Source: Providencia stuartii (lineage in GTDB: Bacteria > Pseudomonadota > Gammaproteobacteria > Enterobacterales > Enterobacteriaceae). Taken from it: DNA of 64,000 bases. The notes under the pieces were generated by a model. It had not been told where the DNA came from, made no database searches, and saw nothing but the letters and a program-made list of their open reading frames with translations. The stretch spans positions 2,852,001 through 2,916,000 of the forward strand of contig NZ_CP119546.1 in assembly GCF_029277985.1 (NCBI RefSeq), in the 5' to 3' direction. Made by a program: the position numbers and the translations under genes. Positions 38,904-48,466 of this stretch are shown in pieces (within the stretch, counting starts at the first letter, position 1; every line of letters starts with the position of its first letter).

Positions 38904-40124
38904 TTAACGTAAATTAACCATCGTTTGCAGCATCTGATCTTGGGTTTTGATTGTCTGCGCGTTCGATTGATAGTTACGTTGCATCACAATCATATTGATC
39001 AGCTCTTGGCTCATATCAACGTTAGAAGACTCTAACGCTCCACTCGTCAATTTCCCGAATTGACCAACCCCCGGTACGCCATCCATTGGGTTACCTGACG
39101 CATTTGATGATGCCCACACGTTACCGCCTTGTGAAACTAAACCACTTGGATTAGCAAAAGCAGACAGGGCCACTTGACCAACCACTCGCTTTTGTTGGTT
39201 TGAGTAGTTAGCAACAATCAGACCGTTGTCTTCTATTTTAAAATTGGTGTACTCACCGGCAGGATAGCCATTAACATCAATAGCACTGACAGAAGATTCA
39301 CTGACTTTTTGCTGACGAGTTTTATTTAAGTCAACCTGCAATGTGCCATCATTAGCGCCATTCAATCCGTTGTAATCAAATGCAAAAACGGCATTCGTTG
39401 GGCTGGCTAAGCGACCATTACCATCGAATTCTAGGTCACCTAATTTTTTCGCCACCTTATCGCCTGAGTCTCTTCCATAAGCCGTCCATTTATTGTCATC
39501 CGTTTTAACAAAATAAACTGAAATTTCATGGGTGTTACCTTGGCTATCAAAGGCACTCATTGTGGTACTAAAGTTATAACTTCCTGTGTCATCAGGGTTA
39601 TTAACATCAAATGGTTTTGATTTAACTTTATCTTCGGAGTTTAGATTAATAGTGAGCTTTGCCGTATCAGATGCTCTTGCATCCATCATATCCGTTGGGA
39701 TATTTAATCCTTGAGGTACGCCACCGCTTTGAACAACGATATTGCCATTTTCATCTAAACCCGCTGGGTAACCCGTAATAATCATTCCTTGGTTATTCAC
39801 CAGATTACCGCTTTTATCGCGCGTAAATTGTCCATCACGGCTATAAAAGATATCGCCGTTTTGATTTTGAACTCGGAAAAAGCCATTACCAGAAATTGCC
39901 ACATCTGTCGGTCTATCCGTCCGAGTAATTGGACCATCTTTAAAATTTTGAGTGACTGCCGCAACGTTAACACCCAGACCTACGCCTGAACCGGCAAACA
40001 TATCGGCAAAAGAGGTGGTCGCCCCTTTGAAACCATTGGTTGCGGAGTTGGCAATGTTATTACCAATCGTATCAAGCCCCGCTGAGGCGGCATTTAAGCC
40101 ACTAACTGCTTGTGAAAAAGACAT
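38904..40124 (-). CDS. flgE: Hook protein FlgE
   Basis: The hook subunit. N-terminal SFSQAVSGLNAASAGLDTIGNNIANSATNGFKG and C-terminal MSQELINMIVMQRNYQSNAQTIKTQDQML are conserved; the centre is a normal surface domain. It has 406 residues (E. coli 402). Confidence 0.97.
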   Translation of the reverse strand: MSFSQAVSGLNAASAGLDTIGNNIANSATNGFKGATTSFADMFAGSGVGLGVNVAAVTQNFKDGPITRTDRPTDVAISGNGFFRVQNQNGDIFYSRDGQFTRDKSGNLVNNQGMIITGYPAGLDENGNIVVQSGGVPQGLNIPTDMMDARASDTAKLTINLNSEDKVKSKPFDVNNPDDTGSYNFSTTMSAFDSQGNTHEISVYFVKTDDNKWTAYGRDSGDKVAKKLGDLEFDGNGRLASPTNAVFAFDYNGLNGANDGTLQVDLNKTRQQKVSESSVSAIDVNGYPAGEYTNFKIEDNGLIVANYSNQQKRVVGQVALSAFANPSGLVSQGGNVWASSNASGNPMDGVPGVGQFGKLTSGALESSNVDMSQELINMIVMQRNYQSNAQTIKTQDQMLQTMVNLR

Positions 40125-40154
40125 GTGTTCTCCATGACGGTTTGGGGAATAAAA

Positions 40155-40988
40155 TTAAGATGATGGGTAGACCTTAAAAATGCTGCTAAGTGGCACACTC
40201 TGCCCTATCCCAACATCCAATAAAGGCGCATCAGTGCCCGGTGTGACACCATTCACTCGGGTATAACCCAGCTTAGTGACTTCTATCTCAGCACCGTTTT
40301 TAATGGCCTTTACATCAAAGAAATATTTACTTTTAGTATCTGCAACTAATTGACCGTTGTTATCACGGCCATCCCACGACATATCGTAAATATCGGGTTT
40401 TACTTCTGTTTCGTAAGAAATCGTACGAACCACTGCCTTATTTTTGTCACGAATGGTGATCTCAACGCTGTCTGCGTGTTTAGGTAGGAAGAAACCAAAT
40501 GGTGAAGAAATGTAATCATCTTGAGATACCTCACTCTCATCACCACTATCATTTAACACCGACAAACTACGGTTGAGTTCATCATCAGGTAGAGGATTTG
40601 TTGGCTTAGAAATATCGCTATTTTCACCACTTTCTTGTTTTTTAAGCGGCGCAAGCACAATTTCATTACGCGGTATCAAAACCCCTTTTCCTACTAATTG
40701 GGTTGCTTGCAACGATTGACCTGAACCGATTTGACTTGAGATCCCGCTGACTTTATCGCTCAACTTATTCATGCTTTCGAGAGTTGCAATTTGGGCAAGT
40801 TGACTCGTCAAGTCCGTGTTTTCCATCGGCTTGGTGGGATCCTGATTTTGCATCTGCGTCACGATCATTTTTAAAAATGTGTCACGCATATCATCTGTTT
40901 GACTTTTTGTTGGAATATTACTTTTCAATGGCTCAGGGCCAGTCGTTGTATTATCCAAAGAATCATACATTGTGGCTGCAATGCCCAT
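40155..40988 (-). CDS. flgD: Hook cap protein FlgD
   Basis: The scaffold for hook assembly. The N-terminal export region (DTFLKMIVTQMQNQDPTKPMENTDLTSQLAQIATLESMNKL) and C-terminal Ig-like/FLG domain are clear. At 277 residues it is longer than E. coli (231); the extra residues are an acidic, Ser/Asp-rich insertion (about 120-165) between the N-terminal and Ig-like parts. Confidence 0.95.
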   Translation of the reverse strand: MGIAATMYDSLDNTTTGPEPLKSNIPTKSQTDDMRDTFLKMIVTQMQNQDPTKPMENTDLTSQLAQIATLESMNKLSDKVSGISSQIGSGQSLQATQLVGKGVLIPRNEIVLAPLKKQESGENSDISKPTNPLPDDELNRSLSVLNDSGDESEVSQDDYISSPFGFFLPKHADSVEITIRDKNKAVVRTISYETEVKPDIYDMSWDGRDNNGQLVADTKSKYFFDVKAIKNGAEIEVTKLGYTRVNGVTPGTDAPLLDVGIGQSVPLSSIFKVYPSS

Positions 40989-41000
40989 TTTGCTTCCTCG

Positions 41001-41405
41001 TTACTGGCCTATGGTTAAGGTTTTTTGAAGCAACGTTTTCGCGGTGTTCATTACTTCTAAATTCGCTTGATAGCTACGGGAAGCAGAAATCGTGTTGATC
41101 ATTTCACCAACCATATCGACATTAGGCATACGTACATAACCTTTCTCATCGGCTAATGGATGACCGGGCTTATATTCCATACGTGGCGGTGTAGGATCTT
41201 CAATCAATTGGCTGACTCGCACACCACCGACCTCATTGCGACCTTGAGGCGACATTTGAAAGACCACTTGTTTCGCACGGAAAGGTTCACTGTCAGGGCC
41301 AACGACACTTTCTGCGTTAGCCATATTGCTGGCACTCACATTGAGGCGCTGTGATTGAGCCGTCAATGCAGATGCTGAAATATCGAAAATACTTAATAAA
41401 GCCAT
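41001..41405 (-). CDS. flgC: Proximal rod protein FlgC
   Basis: A rod subunit. The ATG at 41405, with AAGGG about 9 nt before, gives [20 protein letters not shown] and 134 residues, equal to E. coli; an ATG at 41411 is the alternative. [14 protein letters not shown] is the rod motif. Confidence 0.95.
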   Translation of the reverse strand: MALLSIFDISASALTAQSQRLNVSASNMANAESVVGPDSEPFRAKQVVFQMSPQGRNEVGGVRVSQLIEDPTPPRMEYKPGHPLADEKGYVRMPNVDMVGEMINTISASRSYQANLEVMNTAKTLLQKTLTIGQ

Positions 41406-41410
41406 AATCA

Positions 41411-41824
41411 TTACCCTTGTTGTAGCACGGCCAACATGCTTTTAACGCGACTATTAATGAATGTCAGATCTGCCTGATATTTCAACGTATTATCTGCAAA
41501 TTGGCTGCGTTCTATATCCATATCAACCGTATTACCATCCATTGACGTTTGGTATGGCACACGATATTTAAGATCAAGAGCGGGGGCTTTCATGCCTCGG
41601 CCTTCTATATGGCCCTTTGCTGTCACTGCAAGCGCAACACCTTTACCGTTGATCCCAGCGCGATCGACCGCCTGTTGTAACTGACGACTAAAATCAATAT
41701 CTCGCGCCTGATATCCGGGTGTATCCGCATTCGCAATATTTGCGGCCAATACAGTTTGTCTTGCCTCGCGTATTGATAATGCCTGCTGCTGAAAAGCAAA
41801 TGTGGCATTTAATTTATCAATCAT
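41411..41824 (-). CDS. flgB: Proximal rod protein FlgB
   Basis: The innermost rod subunit with FlgC and FlgF. It has 137 residues (E. coli 138). [39 protein letters not shown] matches the family. It is first in flgBCDEFGHIJ and divergent from flgA. Confidence 0.95.
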   Translation of the reverse strand: MIDKLNATFAFQQQALSIREARQTVLAANIANADTPGYQARDIDFSRQLQQAVDRAGINGKGVALAVTAKGHIEGRGMKAPALDLKYRVPYQTSMDGNTVDMDIERSQFADNTLKYQADLTFINSRVKSMLAVLQQG

Positions 41825-42100
41825 GTTCGCCCTCGATAAATATGTGCTTACCTAGCGTTTCAATCTTATCGCTCTAAATAAGCTGGAATATGTCACGTCA
41901 TTCGCCAACGCGATTCTTCAAAGAATAGCAATGCAGAAAACGCTGAAATTTAAAATTCGACGCGCTTATATTAGCGGTATGACAAAAAATCTAATGGCAG
42001 GATAAAGGCAAAATTATTGACCTATTTGCCCCATTCAATATTGATGGCATGCGTAGAATGCGAGCAACTAAAAAGTGTATGTTGATAAGGTGCCAGTTCG
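41825..42100. promoter_or_regulatory. flgA-flgB divergent promoter region
   Basis: A 276 bp gap expected to carry FlhDC-activated class 2 promoters on both strands, by analogy. No single FlhDC box could be defined by eye. Confidence 0.4.
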
Positions 42101-42757
42101 ATGAATGGTTTTCAAACAACAATATTCAGTACATTAATTTTACTGACAGCCACCGCTGAAGCCTCTTTACCTCAAGACATTAACGACTATTTTCGCCAAA
42201 TACACACAAAACCTAATCAAGTTTCTATTGAGATAAAAACCCCAATAGAACGTTGGCCCAATTGTGAAAAACCACAAATTTTCCCACCCGTCGGTAGGCG
42301 AAATATGGGAAATATTTCATTACCTGTACAGTGCGGTAAAAAGAAGCAATTTATCCAATTAACCGTTAATGTCACAGGGCAGTACCATGTTGCAACACGC
42401 AATATCACCCGTGGTGAAAAAATTGAATTTGTTGATATCGGGACCAAAAAGGGGTTATTACACAAATTACCCTCTGGCACGATAAATGATAAAGTCGCAA
42501 TACGCGGTAGTATCGCACTACGTGATATCAATGCAGGACAGACGCTGACGCAATCCATGATGCGTAAACCATGGGCTATTAAAGCAGGACAAAACGTCTA
42601 TGTTTTTGCCAATGGAAATCATTTTTCTGTGAAATATGAAGGACGAGCCATCAATAATGCTGCCATAGGTGAAAATATACGCGTGCGTCTCATTAACGGC
42701 CAAGTTGTGAATGGCTCGGCCCTCGAAAATGGCAGTGTTCAGATAGCGCTCAAGTAG
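42101..42757 (+). CDS. flgA: P-ring assembly chaperone FlgA
   Basis: A periplasmic chaperone for FlgI. The signal peptide (to about residue 21, ATAEA) is followed by a two-part mature domain with a C-terminal SAF-type domain (VATRNITRGEKIEF; RDINAGQTLTQSMMRKPW; ENIRVRLINGQVVNG). It has 218 residues (E. coli 219). It is divergent from flgB and precedes flgMN. Confidence 0.93.
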   Translation: MNGFQTTIFSTLILLTATAEASLPQDINDYFRQIHTKPNQVSIEIKTPIERWPNCEKPQIFPPVGRRNMGNISLPVQCGKKKQFIQLTVNVTGQYHVATRNITRGEKIEFVDIGTKKGLLHKLPSGTINDKVAIRGSIALRDINAGQTLTQSMMRKPWAIKAGQNVYVFANGNHFSVKYEGRAINNAAIGENIRVRLINGQVVNGSALENGSVQIALK

Positions 42758-42867
42758 CGAATTTTAATTGAGATTCAATAACATAATATATAGTATGTAC
42801 CCGCTAATAATGAATAGTAGCGGCATCATTTCAAATATTAGAATTGTCTTAAAGATAAGCATAACAT

Positions 42868-42894
42868 TAAAGAACTCGTAATTAATGCCGATAT
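42868..42894 (+). promoter_or_regulatory. Sigma-28 promoter of flgMN
   Basis: TAAAGAAC, an 11 nt spacer and GCCGATAT (7 of 8) lie 35 bp before flgM. It allows FliA to drive its own anti-sigma factor. Confidence 0.85.
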
Positions 42895-42929
42895 TCCATT
42901 CATAAAAATATCGGAACAGGAAAAACACT

Positions 42930-43232
42930 ATGGCTATTGAGCAAACATCTGCAATTTCAGCGTTAACGCAAGTCACAAACCGTGACCCTCAAGATCCTGC
43001 GGCACAACTTCGTGAGAAAAAAGTCTCAGAAGCCGAGTCAGTCAAAGAAAGTACTTTTTCACCAAGTGAACTCAAAAAGAAATTACTCCAGCCTCAGGCG
43101 AGCGATATTAATAGTGAAAAGGTTGAAAGAATTAAGCAAGCCATTAAAGAGGGAACATTGCAAATGGATGCAGGAAAAATTGCTGACGGTATTTTACGCG
43201 ATGCCCATGAATGTATGCTGGCGATGAAATAA
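42930..43232 (+). CDS. flgM: Anti-sigma-28 factor FlgM
   Basis: Binds FliA until exported through the finished hook. It has 100 residues (E. coli 97), a disordered N-terminal half and a C-terminal helical half (SEKVERIKQAIKEGTLQMDAGKIADGIL). It is followed 10 bp later by flgN. Confidence 0.95.
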   Translation: MAIEQTSAISALTQVTNRDPQDPAAQLREKKVSEAESVKESTFSPSELKKKLLQPQASDINSEKVERIKQAIKEGTLQMDAGKIADGILRDAHECMLAMK

Positions 43233-43242
43233 GATAGTTAAT

Positions 43243-43683
43243 ATGAACGACGAATTATTAATATTATTGGAACAACAGCTAACACATTTGCAGTCATTAC
43301 AAATTGTGATGAAGAATGAAGAGCTGTTGTTGGGCTACCACCGTGTTCCACCCTCACCTTTTCAGGAAGCGACTGAGCAAAAACGCTATTTAGTCACCAC
43401 GATAGGCCATGGTGAAACAAATCGGTTACGCCTTGAGCAAGAACTTGGTATTGCCGCACCTTATGATGAACATCCTGCTCTTTATCATCTATGGGCTGAA
43501 ATTAAAGCGCTAACAACGACGTTAAAAGAGCTTAATTACCGTAACCACCAAATGTTGCAGTTGCACATTGAACTGAATAATCAGCGACTTGCTTTTGTCA
43601 AAAAGCATAATAATCAATCAACTTATGGTGCGGATGGTTTAGAAGAGAAACGCCCTGTTTTAGGGAAGAAAATCTCTATTTAA
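43243..43683 (+). CDS. flgN: Flagellar chaperone FlgN
   Basis: The export chaperone for FlgK and FlgL. It is an all-helical protein of 146 residues (E. coli 138) with weak sequence conservation and a LEQQLTHLQSLQIVMKNEELLL N-terminal helix; position after flgM supports it. Confidence 0.9.
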   Translation: MNDELLILLEQQLTHLQSLQIVMKNEELLLGYHRVPPSPFQEATEQKRYLVTTIGHGETNRLRLEQELGIAAPYDEHPALYHLWAEIKALTTTLKELNYRNHQMLQLHIELNNQRLAFVKKHNNQSTYGADGLEEKRPVLGKKISI

Positions 43684-44232
43684 TCTCAGTGATATACTGG
43701 TCAATTATGACTCGCTAGCTAAAGTCGGTATATCATTGAAGAATCATTTATTTTTATTATCGTCGCATCCCATCATCATCGCGTTTACGAGCCAATAAAA
43801 GAGAAGCTATCATTTAAGGTATATCATTGGTTAAACCAATCTCGCCCTTTCGCTGGGCAACTAGATCTATCCAATAGTAATAGATGACTCATCCAAGCAT
43901 CTTATTCTATAACTTCACAACAACCAGCAGCCACAAAACATAATAATGATCCAATTGGCATCATACCTATTGGTGATATAACTGTTGGTATGTTTCAAGC
44001 CATTAGAATTCAACGTGACATCATCAACATCACAAAAGCGTTTCTATCAAATGCGTTTTTTATGTCTTCTGCCAGTGATAGCTGTGTGATATCGATAGGC
44101 AATGATTATGGAGAGGTTATTCTTTTATCCAAAGATAAAAATGCCATGGCGGACAGTGTGTGATGCCTGACTGGATTACCCAATAAGGCATCGTACTCTT
44201 TTATTAAATACTCATCGCTTTCATAAACGGAT
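43684..44232. other. flgN-flhA gap with possible gene relic
   Basis: A 549 bp gap between convergent flgN (plus) and flhA (minus). It holds the open frame at 43888-44163, listed separately, and a hairpin at about 44162-44192 (GATGCCT / AGGCATC) that could end either transcript. flhE, which follows flhA in E. coli, is not seen. Confidence 0.5.
43888..44163 (+). pseudogene. Possible relic of a gene (92-codon open frame without proper start)
   Basis: Between the stop at 43885-43887 and a TGA at 44161-44163 the plus frame is open for 91 codons. It reads as a plausible protein (segments DPIGIIPIGDITVGMFQ and VISIGNDYGEVILLSKDK). The first ATG is at 43990, giving only 57 residues, and no ribosome site precedes it. 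The likely explanation is a 5'-truncated gene remnant, but the family is not recognised and a chance frame cannot be excluded. Confidence 0.35.
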
Positions 44233-46329
44233 TTAGCTGCCACTGATCATGGATGTCATACGAATTTTACGACGATCATTTAGTTCAAGATTTGACATCA
44301 CGACCAGCTGTGGCAAGCTTCGACGTAAAAAACGAGAAAGAATCAAACGTAAGCCATGGTTAACTAACAATACCGTCGGGGCTCCCATGGCTTCTTGATG
44401 CCTTATCGCCTCTTCTGCCTGATTTTGAATAAATTGTGCTAAATTAGGCTCTAACCCGCCGCCATTTTTTGCCGCCTGTAATAAAATTTGTTCGAGACCG
44501 GCATCTAATCCAATCACTTGAATTTCTTCTGCATGACCAAACCACTGTTGGGTTATTGCTCGTCCTAGCGCGATACGCACCTGCGATGTTAAATAGTCAG
44601 TATCTTTTTGCTCACCATTTTCACCTGCCATTTCAGCGAGTGTTTCAAGGATCGTCCGCATATCTCTGATCATCACCTCCTCCGCCAATAAATTCTGCAA
44701 TACACGATGCAGTATTGTCAGAGAAATGGTGTCAGGGATCAGGTCATCAGCCAACTTCGGCATCTCTTTTTTCACTCGGTCATACAACAATTGAGCTTCT
44801 TGACGACCAAACAATGTGCTGGAGTTCTGTAGCAGAATTTGATTAAAGTGCGTCGCCACAGCCGTACTCGCGGAGACAACGGTATATCCTTGAATTTGAG
44901 CCTGTTCACGTAAATCATCATCAATCCACACAGCTGGCAGACCAAAGGCGGGTTCTTTAGTCGCATCACCAGGTAAGGTGCCTGCTGCATTACCGGGGTC
45001 AATGGCTAAACTACGCCCTGGTTGAGCTTCACCGCGCCCAACCTCCGCACCTTTGATAAGGATGCGATATTCACAAGGGGAAAGCTCTAAGTTGTCGCAA
45101 ATATGAACAACTGGAGGCAAATACCCCACCTCTTGAGCAAATTTTTTGCGTAGCCCACGAATACGTCCAAGCAATTCGCCTTGTTGGTCGTTATCCACTA
45201 AAGGGATCAACCGATAGCCAACTTCCATTGCCAACAAATCTTCTAATTGAACATCGTCCCACGTCGCTTCAACGACTTTATTTGCCTCTTGAAACTGTTT
45301 GAGTTGACCATCCTCAGTTTGGTTTTCAGGCTGTTTTGATTTACGTACTAAATACCAACCCAATCCAGCTAACGCCACCGTAAACAGTAAAAAAACAAAG
45401 TTTGGCATGCCTGGGATTAAGCCAATTAACCCTAATACCCCTGCACTGAGCCACATAACTCGTGGGTTATTAAATAATTGGGTGACCATCTGCTCACCCA
45501 CATCCTCATCGGTCGCCACACGAGTCACAATCACCCCCGCGGCAGTGGAGATAATCAGAGCAGGGATCTGAGCCACTAAGCCATCACCGATAGTCAGCAA
45601 CGTATAAGCACTGGTTGCATCACCTAGCGTCATATTATGTTGCCCAACACCTATTATCAGTCCACCAACGACGTTGATCACCATGATCATGATCCCCGCG
45701 ATTGCATCTCCACGCACAAATTTACTCGCACCATCCATCGAACCATAAAAATCAGCTTCTTGAGTGACTTCTGCTCGACGTTTTTTGGCTTCATCATCAT
45801 TAATAATTCCCGCATTCAAATCCGCATCAATGGCCATTTGTTTGCCAGGCATACCATCGAGTACAAAACGTGCACCGACTTCAGCGATTCGTCCAGCCCC
45901 CTTAGTAATCACCATGAAGTTAATCAACACTAAGATGATAAAAACGACAATCCCGATCGCAAAGTTGCCGCCGACCAAGAAGTGACCGAAGGCTTCAACA
46001 ACACGCCCTGCCGCATCAGGACCGGTGTGACCATCCAGCAAAATGATACGTGTTGAGGCGATATTCAGTGATAAACGTAATAATGTCGCGAACAGTAAGA
46101 TGGTTGGGAAAGCGGCAAAATCAAGTGTACGCTTGGTGAACATTGCCACTAATAGCACCATAATGGATAGCGCGATATTAAAGGTAAATAGCAAATCCAA
46201 AATAAAGGCCGGTAGCGGCAGTACCATCATTGATAAGATAAGTAAGATAAGCACTGGGCCAGCAAGAATTTGCCACTGTGTACCCTGTAAATTTTTAGGC
46301 AATTTTAATAATGCAGCCAAATTAGCCAT
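44233..46329 (-). CDS. flhA: Export gate protein FlhA
   Basis: The major export-gate component: an N-terminal membrane half of about 8 helices (to about residue 330), with the FHIPEP-type signature (RIAEVGARFVLDGMPGKQMAIDADLNAG), and a C-terminal cytoplasmic ring domain that docks chaperones. From the ATG at 46329 it has 698 residues (E. coli 692). It overlaps the flhB stop by 8 bp. Confidence 0.96.
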   Translation of the reverse strand: MANLAALLKLPKNLQGTQWQILAGPVLILLILSMMVLPLPAFILDLLFTFNIALSIMVLLVAMFTKRTLDFAAFPTILLFATLLRLSLNIASTRIILLDGHTGPDAAGRVVEAFGHFLVGGNFAIGIVVFIILVLINFMVITKGAGRIAEVGARFVLDGMPGKQMAIDADLNAGIINDDEAKKRRAEVTQEADFYGSMDGASKFVRGDAIAGIMIMVINVVGGLIIGVGQHNMTLGDATSAYTLLTIGDGLVAQIPALIISTAAGVIVTRVATDEDVGEQMVTQLFNNPRVMWLSAGVLGLIGLIPGMPNFVFLLFTVALAGLGWYLVRKSKQPENQTEDGQLKQFQEANKVVEATWDDVQLEDLLAMEVGYRLIPLVDNDQQGELLGRIRGLRKKFAQEVGYLPPVVHICDNLELSPCEYRILIKGAEVGRGEAQPGRSLAIDPGNAAGTLPGDATKEPAFGLPAVWIDDDLREQAQIQGYTVVSASTAVATHFNQILLQNSSTLFGRQEAQLLYDRVKKEMPKLADDLIPDTISLTILHRVLQNLLAEEVMIRDMRTILETLAEMAGENGEQKDTDYLTSQVRIALGRAITQQWFGHAEEIQVIGLDAGLEQILLQAAKNGGGLEPNLAQFIQNQAEEAIRHQEAMGAPTVLLVNHGLRLILSRFLRRSLPQLVVMSNLELNDRRKIRMTSMISGS

Positions 46330-47473
46330 CGCGATTGTTTTCTCCAGCAAAATCCAGCGCCGGTGGCACTGGTAAATTTTTCGGTTTTCTTGGTTTTAAT
46401 CCACCCTCACGCCGCCAGCGACGCAGTTGGTAAACCCATGCTAAGACTTCTGCCACCGCAGCATACAGTGCGACAGGAATGCTTTGCCCTATTTCAGCAT
46501 GGCGATAGAGAGCCCGTGCTAATGGGGGAGCCTCTAGCTGTAAAATTCGATGCTCTTGGCCGATTTCTTTGATGCGTTGCGCTAACACGCCAGCACCTTT
46601 TGCCAATACTTTCGGCGCCCCCATATGTTTGTCATCGTATTTTAATGCGACTGCATAGTGAGTCGGGTTGGTGACAATCACATCGGCTTGAGGCACATCC
46701 GCCATCATGCGATTACGCGCTATTGCTCGCTGCTGCTGACGAATTTTTGCTTTAATTTGAGGGTCACCCTCTTGCTGTTTAAACTCGTCTTTGATTTCTT
46801 GACGGCTCATTCGTAATTTTTTCAAATGAGAGCGAAACTGATAAAACACATCAAATGCCACCATCGGGATCAGCAAAAATACAATTAAATAGCCGGCAAA
46901 AATCACCTTGTACATCGCGTTTTCTAACGCACTTACTGGTGATTCGGTTACCAGATGCAACAATGATGGCCAGTTTTGCCATAAAAAAATGGCTGCCCCT
47001 AATCCAACAAACATCGACTTTAGGACTGCTTTAAACAGTTCAGAGAGTGCGTTCATCGAAAAAATTCGTTTTAATCCACTGATTGGATTAAGCTTTTTCA
47101 AATCAAATTTAATTAATTTACTATTAAATAATAAGCCACCAACAAGTGAAGATGCCGAAATACCAACTAACGCCAACCCGCCAATGACAGGTAAGAGTGC
47201 AAATAATGCTTCCCCTACCATTTGTCCAAAGTAACTCACCATCAACAAGGTGTTTTGTATATAGTGCCCATCAAAAATAAAGCCTTGACGAAAAATTTGC
47301 CGCAACTCGTCGGCAAGGTGCCCACCACTTAGCCATAATAGGCTGATACCCGCCAACATCATCATTAGCGAACTTAGCTCTTTTGAACGAACTATCTGCC
47401 CATCATCTTTTGCTTTCTGTTTTTTATGGGGCGTGGGTTCTTCTGTTTTTTCTACATCACTGTCGTCGGACAC
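46322..47473 (-). CDS. flhB: Export gate switch protein FlhB
   Basis: The gate protein that sets substrate specificity through self-cleavage. Four membrane helices are followed by the cytoplasmic domain with the autocleavage motif NPTH intact (VIVTNPTHYAVALKYD, about residue 270). It has 383 residues (E. coli 382). The start is GTG (VSDDSDVEKTEEPTP), with AAGGAAA upstream. It heads flhBA. Confidence 0.96.
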   Translation of the reverse strand: MSDDSDVEKTEEPTPHKKQKAKDDGQIVRSKELSSLMMMLAGISLLWLSGGHLADELRQIFRQGFIFDGHYIQNTLLMVSYFGQMVGEALFALLPVIGGLALVGISASSLVGGLLFNSKLIKFDLKKLNPISGLKRIFSMNALSELFKAVLKSMFVGLGAAIFLWQNWPSLLHLVTESPVSALENAMYKVIFAGYLIVFLLIPMVAFDVFYQFRSHLKKLRMSRQEIKDEFKQQEGDPQIKAKIRQQQRAIARNRMMADVPQADVIVTNPTHYAVALKYDDKHMGAPKVLAKGAGVLAQRIKEIGQEHRILQLEAPPLARALYRHAEIGQSIPVALYAAVAEVLAWVYQLRRWRREGGLKPRKPKNLPVPPALDFAGENNRDG

Positions 47474-47808
47474 GCCATTTCCTTGCTGGTCAGCAGATTG
47501 GAAGTTTGGGCTATAGCATGACAGAGTGTAAAAAAATCAATGCAAGAAAATAGACGACGTTCACTAGGGTTATTTACCCATTGAGTAATATTTCAGCTAT
47601 TTTGCGAAACGTTACGCAAAAAATAACGGCATCGTGCATTAAAAAGATGTCGAAATTACATGACAAAAATAAAGACGAAAATCCTGAGTATGCTGATTAA
47701 GCGTAGACATGATCAGTACTGCAAAATAAATACACCGAATCCTATTTTGTTCGGTCATGTCAGAAGGTAAGCTAATCAGCTACTTTCTTGTTTAAAGGTC
47801 ACCACGAT
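47474..47808. other. Divergent gap between flhB and the zinc-ribbon protein gene
   Basis: A 335 bp non-coding gap. An inverted repeat TTTTGCG / CGCAAAA with an 8 nt spacer lies at 47600-47621 and could be an operator. The flhBA class 2 promoter should also be here. Confidence 0.5.
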
Positions 47809-48366
47809 ATGGATAGTTGCCATCTTGTCGCCCCAGAGGTTTTAGCTGAAGATGCCAAAAAAGAAGCGGAACGCATGCTAAATTGGTTAAAACAACAAGG
47901 TATTATTGACCCTGATTATCAGCAGCTAGAAGATGATGAAGTGTTGTATCGCCCGACGCCAGCGTATAAACAACCCATCTTATATGTGATTGATGATAAA
48001 ATCGTACCGACACAACTTCCCGAAAACATACTGAAAAACTATTTAACCATTACCACTGAGCGTACGGTTTTCCATGCCGGAGGAAATGGTCTGGGTATCT
48101 ACTGCCCAACGTGTAAAAATGAGCAAAGCGAGCAAAGTGAACGTTGGAGCGATGCGGTGACGGCTTGGTACGAAGGTCATCCTCATGATTTAGAATGTGT
48201 CAATTGTGATTATCACGCCCCTATTTCAGACTGGCATTATGACCCACCATGGGCATTTGGTGATTTAGGATTCAGTTTTCATAGTTGGGATATGAGTGAT
48301 GATTTCATTCAGCAATTTACTGAAGCATTTGGTGGCAAAATTGTTGAAGTCTATCAACATGACTAA
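47809..48366 (+). CDS. Zinc-ribbon protein of unknown function
   Basis: A 185-residue, acidic cytoplasmic protein with no signal peptide or membrane helix. Two CxxC knuckles, CPTC (99-102) and CVNC (130-133), 27 residues apart, suggest one structural zinc site. An N-terminal helical part (EVLAEDAKKEAERMLNWLKQQ) and an aromatic C-terminal part (DWHYDPPWAFGDLGFSFHSWDM) flank it. The ATG at 47809 (AAAGG about 10 nt before) is preferred to the TTG at 47788. It stands alone, antisense to its flagellar neighbours flhB and cheZ; nothing ties it to motility. Confidence 0.75.
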   Translation: MDSCHLVAPEVLAEDAKKEAERMLNWLKQQGIIDPDYQQLEDDEVLYRPTPAYKQPILYVIDDKIVPTQLPENILKNYLTITTERTVFHAGGNGLGIYCPTCKNEQSEQSERWSDAVTAWYEGHPHDLECVNCDYHAPISDWHYDPPWAFGDLGFSFHSWDMSDDFIQQFTEAFGGKIVEVYQHD

Positions 48367-48427
48367 GTAATAGGTCGATAGCGTGCTCTGTTTCATGACT
48401 TGAGCGACATATTCTCTACATGATGAA

Positions 48428-48456
48428 ATCCCCCTGCATCATAGTTGAAGGGGGAT
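48428..48456 (-). terminator. Hairpin at the end of the che operon
   Basis: ATCCCCC / GGGGGAT stem with a 15 nt loop right after the cheZ stop, between convergent genes. It may act in both directions; the T-runs are short. Confidence 0.6.
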
Positions 48457-48466
48457 CTACCGCCAG

